NCBI GenBank assembly: GCA_012727835.1
Contig: JAAYGE010000010.1
Coordinates: 1 to 6,133 of the forward strand
Direction of reading: 5' to 3'
From: Bacillota bacterium
GTDB lineage: Bacteria; Bacillota_H; UBA994; UBA5500
DNA length: 6,133 nucleotides
Shown: positions 1-5,919 of the stretch, one piece after another
Layout: the number at the start of each line of letters is the position of its first letter
Numbering within the stretch: the stretch's first letter is position 1
Translations under genes and position numbers: made by a program
Notes under the pieces: generated by a model
The model's database searches: none
What the model saw: the letters and a program-made list of their open reading frames with translations, nothing else
Told to the model about the DNA's origin: nothing

Positions 1-1
1 C

Positions 2-2008
2 CCCAATACGGGCAAAAGCACCCTATTCAACCAATTGACCGGTCTCAACCAGCATACTGGGAACTGGCCCGGCAAAACTGTGACAATAGCCCGAGGCCAG
101 TTTCAGTATCAAGACCAGAACTATATACTTGTAGATTTACCAGGGACCTATTCACTCCTGGCCAATTCGGTGGAGGAAGAAGTGGCCCGTGATTTTGTCT
201 GTTCCGGACAAGCCAAGGCTATAGTAATCGTTACCGATGCCACTTGCTTAGAACGCAACCTGAACTTGGTGCTGCAAATTATGGAGATCACGCCCCATGT
301 GGTTGTCTGCGTAAACCTGCTGGATGAGGCTAAGAGGAAACAGATCCATGTGGATTTGGAAAAACTGGCCGCATTGTTGGGGGTACCGGTTGTGGGCACC
401 AACGCTCGCGACGGCGAAGGGCTAAAGGAGCTGAAAGCAGCTATTCATCGGATGGCCATGGGAAAGGAAAAGACGAACCCCTTGCAGATTAACTATGCTC
501 CTCCCATCGAAACGGCAGTAGATCTGTTGTTACCGGCCCTCGAAGCGAAGAATACCAACTACTCTGCCCGCTGGCAGGCTCTACGTCTACTTCAGCGGGA
601 AGTAGCAGTGCTGGATAGCCCTGCCCAAAGCTTGAAGGCAAGGTTAGCTCAGGCCTACAGAATTCTGCAGGAACAAGACCTTATAGGAGATAAACTCCAT
701 GACAGCATCGTTACTAGTCTGATACATACGGCGGAGCGGATTGCCAAGAACACGGTAACGGTCAAGCAACAAGACTACGATCGGCGCGATAGAAAAATAG
801 ACCAAATTGTGACCTCCCGGCGCTGGGGAATTCCCATTATGCTAGCCTTACTGGTGCTCGTCTTCTGGATAACAATTAAGGGCGCCAACTATCCGTCTCA
901 GCTGTTGTTCACCATCTTTTTTCGCATAGAAGATTCGCTTACCAGCTTCATGCGTTCCTATGGCTGGCCCGACTTCTTACATGGTTTCTTGGTGCTAGGC
1001 ATATACCGCACCTTGACGTGGGTGGTGGCCGTCATGCTACCACCAATGGCCATCTTCTTTCCCCTCTTTACTTTCCTGGAAGACTTGGGCTACTTACCGC
1101 GTATCGCCTTTAACCTTGACAACTATTTCAAACGGGCCTGTGCCCATGGCAAACAGGCACTAACCATGTGTATGGGTTTTGGTTGTAATGCGGTCGGGGT
1201 AGTAGGCTGTCGCATCATTGATTCACCTAGGGAGCGTATAATAGCCACCATCACCAATAATTTTGTACCCTGTAATGGCCGTTTCCCCTTGCTCATCACG
1301 CTAGTAAGTATTTTTTTTGCCCGCCGTGCTGATAGCAGTGGCCTAATAGGAACCCTTTTGCTGGTGGGGCTAATCGTACTCAGCGTTATGATCACCTTGG
1401 CAGTATCTAAACTACTATCCAAGACAGTCCTTAAGGGGCTGCCTTCTTCCTTCGCTCTAGAGCTCCCACCCTATCGCAAACCACAAATAGGGCGCATACT
1501 AGTTCGTTCTTTGTTAGATCGCACCCTGTTTGTACTAAGAAGGGCTATCATAGTCGCCGCGCCCGCTGGAGCTGTCCTTTGGTTACTGGCTAATAGCTAT
1601 ATAGGTGATAACAGCCTGTTGCAGCTGCTTGCTTCCTGGCTACAACCGATTGCGTATCTCATAGGTCTAGATGGTTATATCCTACTGGCATTCATCCTTG
1701 GCTTTCCTGCTAACGAAATTGTCCTCCCCATAGTTCTCATGAGCTATACCCAGTCAGGGGCCCTGTTTGAACTCCACAGCCTGACCGAATTGTATCATTT
1801 GCTAGTGCAAAACGGCTGGACCTGGCTAACCGCCATCTGCACCATCCTTTTTTCCCTCAATCATTGGCCCTGTGGTACTACTCTGCTTACAATCAGACAG
1901 GAGACCCAGAGTTCTAAGTGGACGGTATTGTCTCTATTGGTGCCCACCGCGGTCGGTTTCACCCTGTGCTTCCTGATAACTCAAGCGGCGCGCTTCTTAG
2001 GGCTCTAG
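2..2008 (+). CDS. feoB: Ferrous iron transport protein B (FeoB), 5'-truncated by the window edge
   Basis: Inner-membrane Fe(II) transporter with a cytosolic GTPase domain fused to a polytopic membrane domain. The frame is open to the left edge, and its first codons read PNTGKSTLFNQLTG, the G1/P-loop (2-43). The TTG at 35 therefore lies inside the P-loop and cannot be the start; probably only about ten residues are missing. Other GTPase motifs: G2 region HTGNWPGKTV, G3 DLPG (134-145), G4 NLLD (314-325), and G5-like TNARDG (from 398), where SAR is more usual. From about 830 the protein is hydrophobic, with roughly eight or more membrane segments. Gate motifs are GFGCN (1175-1189) followed by AVGVVG rather than the common VPAI, NNFVPCNGRFP (1256-1288), a second gate NEIVLPI, and NHWPC near the C-terminus. 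The visible 668 residues fit the short FeoB form without a cysteine-rich tail. Family assignment is secure. The metal preference (Fe versus Mn) is not proven by sequence. Confidence 0.96.
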   Translation, partial: PNTGKSTLFNQLTGLNQHTGNWPGKTVTIARGQFQYQDQNYILVDLPGTYSLLANSVEEEVARDFVCSGQAKAIVIVTDATCLERNLNLVLQIMEITPHVVVCVNLLDEAKRKQIHVDLEKLAALLGVPVVGTNARDGEGLKELKAAIHRMAMGKEKTNPLQINYAPPIETAVDLLLPALEAKNTNYSARWQALRLLQREVAVLDSPAQSLKARLAQAYRILQEQDLIGDKLHDSIVTSLIHTAERIAKNTVTVKQQDYDRRDRKIDQIVTSRRWGIPIMLALLVLVFWITIKGANYPSQLLFTIFFRIEDSLTSFMRSYGWPDFLHGFLVLGIYRTLTWVVAVMLPPMAIFFPLFTFLEDLGYLPRIAFNLDNYFKRACAHGKQALTMCMGFGCNAVGVVGCRIIDSPRERIIATITNNFVPCNGRFPLLITLVSIFFARRADSSGLIGTLLLVGLIVLSVMITLAVSKLLSKTVLKGLPSSFALELPPYRKPQIGRILVRSLLDRTLFVLRRAIIVAAPAGAVLWLLANSYIGDNSLLQLLASWLQPIAYLIGLDGYILLAFILGFPANEIVLPIVLMSYTQSGALFELHSLTELYHLLVQNGWTWLTAICTILFSLNHWPCGTTLLTIRQETQSSKWTVLSLLVPTAVGFTLCFLITQAARFLGL

Positions 2009-2063
2009 CTTAAGGAGCCGAAGGAGATACTAGGCGCTAACGGAGCCTTCTGCAGACAACAAC

Positions 2064-2102
2064 AAAAAAAGCCAGTCATCGCCCTACATGACTGGCTTTT
2101 TT
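2064..2102. terminator. Bidirectional intrinsic terminator between feoB and the PHP gene
   Basis: A perfect 9-bp stem, GCCAGTCAT (2071-2079) pairing with ATGACTGGC (2088-2096), encloses an 8-nt loop. It is flanked by seven A (2064-2070) and six T (2097-2102), which can extend the stem and serve as the U-tract on either strand. It lies 55 bp after the feoB stop and directly abuts the stop codon of the convergent PHP gene (2104-2106), so one element can end both transcripts. Confidence 0.93.
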
Positions 2103-2103
2103 A

Positions 2104-2904
2104 TTACAGACCGAGCAATCTATACCTGCGGCGTTGAAACCGGCTAAGGCCGCTAAAGTTCAGCTGTTTCACCAACTGGTGAGTTTCCCTAAAGGCGTGG
2201 CCCACATGTTCTGGATAGTGGGCATCGGAACCAAGGGAAATATCAAAATTAGCCACGCGAATACGTTTCAACAGGTCAACCCGAGGGAAAAGGCTACGCC
2301 CCGGCCGTAACAGACCACCCGTATTCACCTCAATGATTATGCGATGGCGTTTAATGCGGGCTAACCACTCATTTTCAATGCGGGTAACCACATCTAAATC
2401 GGGGCGGTGACCAAAGTAGGCAATGTTACCCGGATGACCTAGGATATCAAAGAGCTTACTTTCAACCGCTTGGGCCAGAACCTCATAATACTCGCGGTAA
2501 ACGGTCTCCAGGTCTCGCTCTTTCCACGATTCAGGGTCGCCATCAAAGCACCAATCCCCTAGCCAATGTACCGAGCCAATAACAAAATCTAAGGGCAACC
2601 CGCGTAAGGCCCGGCGAATATTAGCCTCCTTACCGGGGAAGTAATCGACTTCTAAACCGGTCTTTACCGGCCACCCCTTTTGCTTAGCTAAGGCCATCAG
2701 TTCCAGATAGGATTCCAGGTGCTGAGTTTGTTTACGTGCTATTTGCTCATTATAAAGGCAGTCCTTCGCCTCAACAAAGCGATAAAAATGTTCAACGATA
2801 CCTAGCTCCTCTACACCTACCCGATCGGCCTGAATGATAAACTTCTCTAACCACTCCAGGGTATAGGGGCCATTTTCTAGGTGTACATGATTATCTACTA
2901 ACAC
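2104..2904 (-). CDS. PHP-superfamily phosphoesterase, histidinol-phosphatase HisJ type
   Basis: A 266-residue metal-dependent phosphoesterase of the polymerase-and-histidinol-phosphatase (PHP) fold, expected to be cytosolic with a di- or trinuclear metal site. Metal-ligand motifs appear in the family order: DNHVH (H6, H8), GIVEHF (E38, H39), GLEVDY (E85), GSVHW (H113), LGHPG (H157), EVNTGG (E192) and LGSDAH (D227, H229). Length and the GSVHW and LGSDAH blocks match HisJ-type histidinol-phosphate phosphatases, the penultimate step of histidine synthesis. No other his gene is in view and related PHP proteins act on other phosphoesters, so the substrate is inferred. The start is GTG, preceded by GAGGTGG four bases upstream (2909-2915 on this strand), and it puts the DxHxH motif at residues 4-8 as expected. 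The tail is basic (RRRYRLLGL). The gene is transcribed alone, divergent from the ATP-grasp operon and convergent with feoB. Confidence 0.88.
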   Translation of the reverse strand: MLVDNHVHLENGPYTLEWLEKFIIQADRVGVEELGIVEHFYRFVEAKDCLYNEQIARKQTQHLESYLELMALAKQKGWPVKTGLEVDYFPGKEANIRRALRGLPLDFVIGSVHWLGDWCFDGDPESWKERDLETVYREYYEVLAQAVESKLFDILGHPGNIAYFGHRPDLDVVTRIENEWLARIKRHRIIIEVNTGGLLRPGRSLFPRVDLLKRIRVANFDISLGSDAHYPEHVGHAFRETHQLVKQLNFSGLSRFQRRRYRLLGL

Positions 2905-2908
2905 GCTA

Positions 2909-2915
2909 CCACCTC
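2909..2915 (-). promoter_or_regulatory. Ribosome binding site of the PHP gene
   Basis: On the - strand this reads GAGGTGG, four bases before the GTG start at 2904-2902. It is the only good Shine-Dalgarno match near the gene and supports GTG as the true start. Confidence 0.75.
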
Positions 2916-2974
2916 ATTTCAGGTACATACTTCGCACTACTTTCCCCTTTTCCTGCTCCTCTATATGGTCCGTT

Positions 2975-3002
2975 TTTACTAGTAGCTACAATATGGTATG
3001 AT
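2975..3002 (+). promoter_or_regulatory. Candidate sigma-A promoter for the ATP-grasp/flavin-oxidoreductase/tcdA/amidase operon
   Basis: A -35-like TTTACT (2975-2980, four of six consensus positions) is separated by 16 bp from TATGAT (2997-3002, five of six positions). A start site near 3009 would give a leader of about 48 nt before the ATG at 3057. The region is AT-rich and is the only intergenic space upstream of the four packed genes. The prediction is by eye; other AT-rich hexamers nearby could serve instead. Confidence 0.5.
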
Positions 3003-3012
3003 ATTATTATCA
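2999..3012. promoter_or_regulatory. Near-palindrome over the promoter start region, possible operator
   Basis: TGATATTATTATCA has perfect 5-bp arms (TGATA/TATCA) around TTAT and overlaps the putative -10 and transcription start. It resembles a Fur-type half-site pair (TGATAAT/ATTATCA) lacking the central spacer base. A second motif follows, AATATT-CC-AATATT (3017-3030). The sequence is highly AT-rich, so chance symmetry is a real alternative and no regulator is identified. Confidence 0.25.
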
Positions 3013-3056
3013 ATAGAATATTCCAATATTATATCTAAAGTGGGGTGAAAATAAAA

Positions 3057-4061
3057 ATGAAAATCTGTGTACTACATCGTCCTTACCGCAATACGGAATG
3101 GCAGACTAAGTTTTCCGGAGAAAAATTCCCCGATGACGCCATCGAAGAAGCGCGTCACCACGCCGAGGCCCTGAGAGCCAACGGGCACACGGTGGAAATT
3201 ATCACATGGAGCAAAGACATCAGTAAGAATATTAAAGCCCTGCAAGGGGGCCATTACGAACTGGTAGTCAATGCCTCGTCTTTAGAAGAGGTAGCTTTGC
3301 TGGAAATTCTACATATACCTTTCATGGGTTCGGGCATTGACCTGGTAGCCACCGATAAAGCTACCCGCAAGCGACTCTGGCGAGATGCCCAAGTATTAAC
3401 ACCAACCTTTGCTTATATTCACAGCATGGATCAACTAAAATCGGTGGCATTACCCCCATTCCCGCTTTTTGTTAAACCCATAAGGGGACGAGGAAGTGCG
3501 GGCATTACCGATGAATCCATCGTGCACAATCAGAAGGAACTGGAACGGACTTGTCAGCGCATTCTCTACACTATGCAACAAGGGGTGCTCATAGAAGAAT
3601 ATATTCAAGGGATCGAAGTAACAGTCGGCCTCATCGGCAACGATACCGATTTAACCGTACTACCTCCCTTAGAGATTGAATATAGTGGTCAGGCACGGAC
3701 CAATACCTTTGTCCACAAGCAGGATAATGAGATTCTCCATTGCCCAGCCCGTCTGGCAAAAGAAGAAATAGATTTATTATGTGAAGCGGCCAAGCGGGCA
3801 TTTAAGAGTTTGGGAGCTAGGGACTTTGGGCGAGTAGACTTCATTTACGATCCGCAGACTAAAAAACCCTATGCCTTAGAACTTAATACTTTTGCCGGAT
3901 TACAGATCCTGACCGGGGACGAAAAACACTTACATCAAAGCTATATCGGAAAAATGTGTCAGCATCTAGGTTGGTCTTCCCGCGACCTATTTAAACGCCT
4001 GCTTGATGCCTGCCAACGCCGCCTCCAAGAAGAAATGGTGGATGAATCGGCCAATAACTAA
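3057..4061 (+). CDS. D-alanine-D-alanine ligase-like ATP-grasp enzyme, substrate unknown
   Basis: A predicted cytosolic 334-residue carboxylate-amine ligase that would activate a carboxylate as acyl-phosphate using ATP. The order of blocks follows Ddl: IPFMGSG then DKATRKRLW (K101), PLFVKPIRGRGSAG (K140 and glycine-rich loop, 137-149), VLIEEYIQGIEVTVG (177-191), ILHCPARL (226-233), FGRVDF (D261) and ALELNTFAGL (E275, N277, Mg-ATP ligands). These support an active ATP-grasp core. It differs from true Ddl: the N-terminal GG-S-E-EVS motif is absent, VVNASSLEE stands where the GEDG segment is expected, and NTFAGL replaces NTLPGLT. It is therefore unlikely to be the housekeeping Ddl. I chose ATG 3057 over GTG 3045 because GGGGTG (3042-3047) lies nine bases before the ATG and would be consumed by the GTG start; the extra residues would be MKIK. 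It is first in a four-gene run, 28 bp before the flavoenzyme. Confidence 0.82.
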   Translation: MKICVLHRPYRNTEWQTKFSGEKFPDDAIEEARHHAEALRANGHTVEIITWSKDISKNIKALQGGHYELVVNASSLEEVALLEILHIPFMGSGIDLVATDKATRKRLWRDAQVLTPTFAYIHSMDQLKSVALPPFPLFVKPIRGRGSAGITDESIVHNQKELERTCQRILYTMQQGVLIEEYIQGIEVTVGLIGNDTDLTVLPPLEIEYSGQARTNTFVHKQDNEILHCPARLAKEEIDLLCEAAKRAFKSLGARDFGRVDFIYDPQTKKPYALELNTFAGLQILTGDEKHLHQSYIGKMCQHLGWSSRDLFKRLLDACQRRLQEEMVDESANN

Positions 4062-4089
4062 TCGTACTTGCTAGAAAGGAAGGTAATTG

Positions 4090-5154
4090 ATGCTTGCCAC
4101 CCCCTTAACCATTGATAAATGGAACAGCAGGAACCGCCTGGTTGTCCCTCCTATGGTCACTAGGGCCGCCAGCCCGGAAGGGATAGTTTCTGATTATCAA
4201 ATCCAACATTATGCCTCCTTTTCCGATGTGGGCATAATTGTGGTAGAGGCTACAGCCGTCTCACCGGAGGGAAGGTTAGATGCCCGGCAAATCGGCGCTT
4301 TTGCTGATCGACACCTACCCGGCCTTAGACAGCTGGCCGACTCAATTCATAAACAAGGTGCTTTAGCAGCCATTCAGTTGCTTCATGCGGGCGGGCATAC
4401 TACCCGCAAGAACACCCACGGATTATCCCTACTGGCACCCTCTGCAATAACCCGACATCGGGACCAGGTGTTGCCGCAGGCTATGGATAAGGCGGATATC
4501 CAATGCATACAGGAGAATTTTGTGGCTGCCGCCCGTCGAGCCAGAGATGCGGGCTTCGATGCTATCGAGCTGCACGGGGCCCACGGCTACCTGCTGAGCC
4601 AGTTCTTTTCCCCGGCTATGAATCATCGCCAAGATGAGTATGGCTGCTCTTTGGCCAACCGGGCCCGGTTTGCTCTGGAGGTAACCGAAAAGGTCAGCGC
4701 CGCCGTGGGGAAAGACTGTCTGGTCTATGTGCGCCTGGGTGTGGCTGACAACATCGACAATGGACTTTCCTTGGCAGAAGGCTTACAATTAGCCCGCTGG
4801 CTGGTAGAAGCGGGTGCAAAAATGCTACATATATCAGGCGGTGTGGGTGGCGCTCCTCAGCTTGGTTCTGCCGATGAAGAGCTCTGGTCACCGACTTTGC
4901 GACTGGCTGCTGAAGTGAAAAGGGTGGTTAATGTACCCGTCATCGGCGTCGGTGGCATCATCCACCCCGAGCAAGCGGAGGCAGCGCTTCGGGCTGGTCT
5001 GGCCGATATGATTGCCATTGGGCGAGCCATGTTAGCCGACCCCCGGTGGGCTAGCAAGGCTCTAGGGCGCGATCCCAATCCGATAAGTAGCTGCCACCAA
5101 TGTCCCCGCTGTGGGCACCATCAGTATCCCTTTACCTGCCCGGCAAGAAAATAA
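4090..5154 (+). CDS. Old Yellow Enzyme family NADH:flavin oxidoreductase with C-terminal Cys cluster
   Basis: A predicted FMN-binding TIM-barrel ene-reductase of 354 residues, about the size of YqjM-type enzymes. Visible motifs: NRLVVPPMVTR (15-25, FMN contact), QLLHAGG (96-102), HGAHGYLLSQFFSP (162-175; H162, H165 and Y167 match the substrate-binding and proton-donor positions of YqjM), DEYGCSLANRARF (182-194, C186 replacing the usual second Gly), YVRLG, and GVGGI...AIGRAMLADP near the end (phosphate-binding loop). The redox-tuning Cys of YqjM-like PMC is Val (V23). The protein ends in C335-x2-C338-x2-C341-x8-C350, four residues from the C-terminus. That is reminiscent of, but more compact than, the 4Fe-4S ligand set following the barrel in 2,4-dienoyl-CoA reductase-type enzymes. 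The second, NAD(P)-binding half of those enzymes is absent. The ATG at 4090 is preferred over the adjacent TTG at 4087 because AAGGAAGG (4076-4083) gives six-base spacing. The physiological substrate is unknown. Confidence 0.9.
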   Translation: MLATPLTIDKWNSRNRLVVPPMVTRAASPEGIVSDYQIQHYASFSDVGIIVVEATAVSPEGRLDARQIGAFADRHLPGLRQLADSIHKQGALAAIQLLHAGGHTTRKNTHGLSLLAPSAITRHRDQVLPQAMDKADIQCIQENFVAAARRARDAGFDAIELHGAHGYLLSQFFSPAMNHRQDEYGCSLANRARFALEVTEKVSAAVGKDCLVYVRLGVADNIDNGLSLAEGLQLARWLVEAGAKMLHISGGVGGAPQLGSADEELWSPTLRLAAEVKRVVNVPVIGVGGIIHPEQAEAALRAGLADMIAIGRAMLADPRWASKALGRDPNPISSCHQCPRCGHHQYPFTCPARK

Positions 5155-5158
5155 GTAT

Positions 5159-5169
5159 AAAGGGTGATC
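5159..5169 (+). promoter_or_regulatory. Ribosome binding site that fixes the TTG start of tcdA
   Basis: AAAGGGTGATC closely matches the complement of the 16S rRNA 3' end (AAAGGAGGTGATC with two bases missing). It lies six bases before TTG 5176 and overlaps the alternative GTG at 5164, which it argues against. Confidence 0.7.
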
Positions 5170-5175
5170 ACTATT

Positions 5176-5919
5176 TTGCATCGTTTTTCACGGCTAGAAT
5201 TACTGATCGGCGCTAAAGGCCTGCAGTGCCTGCAAACAGCCCATGTGGCTATCTTTGGTATTGGCGGGGTTGGTTCCTTTGCCGCCGAAGCCCTTGCCCG
5301 CAGCGGTATTGGTCGGCTGCGTTTGGTGGACCACGATGTGGTGTCCCTCACCAATATTAACCGGCAATTACCAGCCCTAGAAAGCACCATTGGGCGGTCA
5401 AAAGTTCAAGTAATGGCGGAAAGAATTAAACAGATTAATCCCGATTGTCATGTTGAGGCCGTCCCCGCCTTCTTAGACGAAAATAACTGGCGGGAATTAC
5501 TAGATGCTGATTTCGACTATGTGGTTGATGCCATTGACACGGTAGCTAGTAAGCTGATTCTGATTGAAAAGTGCCGGGAACTAAACCAGCCTATCATCTG
5601 CAGCATGGGGGCCGGCAATAAGTTCGACCCTTCCTTGTTGCAAGTAGCCGATATTAGTAAGACGAGCATTGACCCTTTGGCGAAGGTCATGCGGCGAGAA
5701 TTGCGGAAGCGAGGTATTTACAAGGGGGTAAAGGTGGTCTTCTCTACCGAATCACCTGCTCCCCCTCTTACCGAGTTCCACCAGCAGCTGCAAGAGCAGG
5801 AGCAGACGGCCAAACGCCAAATACCAGGCAGTACTGCCTTTGTTCCTCCGGCAGCCGGTCTGCTGCTAGCTAGTGCCGTCGTACGCGATCTATTAGCAGG
5901 AGGAGGAAGCGGGAAATGA
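5176..5919 (+). CDS. tcdA: tRNA threonylcarbamoyladenosine dehydratase (TcdA/CsdL/YrvM type)
   Basis: An E1-like ThiF/MoeB-superfamily enzyme of 247 residues that uses ATP to cyclise t6A to ct6A at position 37 of ANN-decoding tRNAs in the cytosol. It begins MHRFSRLELLIG, the typical family N-terminus. The Rossmann nucleotide loop is GIGGVGS (28-34), followed by acidic D52, the TNINRQ block (59-64, R63), K76, the catalytic-site aspartate in VDAIDT (D121), SMGAGNKFDP (143-152), LAKVMRRELRKRG (168-180) and the PGSTAFVPPAAG block (217-228). The zinc CxxC pairs of MoeB/ThiF are absent, which favours TcdA over a sulfur-carrier adenylyltransferase. The start is TTG 5176, supported by the overlapping Shine-Dalgarno sequence and family N-terminus; GTG 5164 would add only four residues. 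The gene starts 21 bp after the flavoenzyme. Its stop overlaps the amidase start (ATGA), suggesting translational coupling. The glycine-rich tail GGGSGK is encoded by the purine run that serves as the next gene's ribosome binding site. Confidence 0.93.
   Translation: MHRFSRLELLIGAKGLQCLQTAHVAIFGIGGVGSFAAEALARSGIGRLRLVDHDVVSLTNINRQLPALESTIGRSKVQVMAERIKQINPDCHVEAVPAFLDENNWRELLDADFDYVVDAIDTVASKLILIEKCRELNQPIICSMGAGNKFDPSLLQVADISKTSIDPLAKVMRRELRKRGIYKGVKVVFSTESPAPPLTEFHQQLQEQEQTAKRQIPGSTAFVPPAAGLLLASAVVRDLLAGGGSGK
5898..5909 (+). promoter_or_regulatory. Ribosome binding site of the amidase gene, inside the tcdA 3' end
   Basis: AGGAGGAGGAAG offers two overlapping strong Shine-Dalgarno cores. The second AGGAGG (5901-5906) is nine bases before ATG 5916. 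It doubles as the codons for the Ala-Gly-Gly-Gly-Ser tail of TcdA. Confidence 0.75.

Noticed and set aside
35..37. TTG as the start of feoB
   Set aside because: It lies inside the P-loop region. The frame stays open to the left edge and encodes PNTGKSTLFNQ before it, so the gene is truncated by the window.
1123..1422. Open frame on the - strand within feoB, and similar antisense frames at 148-402, 4429-4632, 4694-5078 and 5121-5390
   Set aside because: They lie opposite strongly supported genes, have no recognisable domains and show the composition expected of shadow frames.
2020..2050. GAAGG/CCTTC hairpin just after feoB
   Set aside because: Only five base pairs around a long loop with no T-tract. 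The strong hairpin at 2064-2102 is the terminator.
3045..3047. GTG as the start of the ATP-grasp gene
   Set aside because: It overlaps the best Shine-Dalgarno sequence. ATG 3057 has proper spacing and gives the natural N-terminus MKICVLH.
3057..4061. Naming the ATP-grasp gene ddl
   Set aside because: Key Ddl substrate motifs are missing, so only a Ddl-like ligase can be supported.
5164..5166. GTG as the start of tcdA
   Set aside because: It is part of the AAAGGGTGATC ribosome binding site. TTG 5176 gives the family-typical MHRFSR N-terminus.
5176..5919. MoeB or ThiF sulfur-carrier adenylyltransferase
   Set aside because: No zinc CxxC pairs, and the N-terminal and LAKVMRRELRKRG blocks match the TcdA/CsdL branch.
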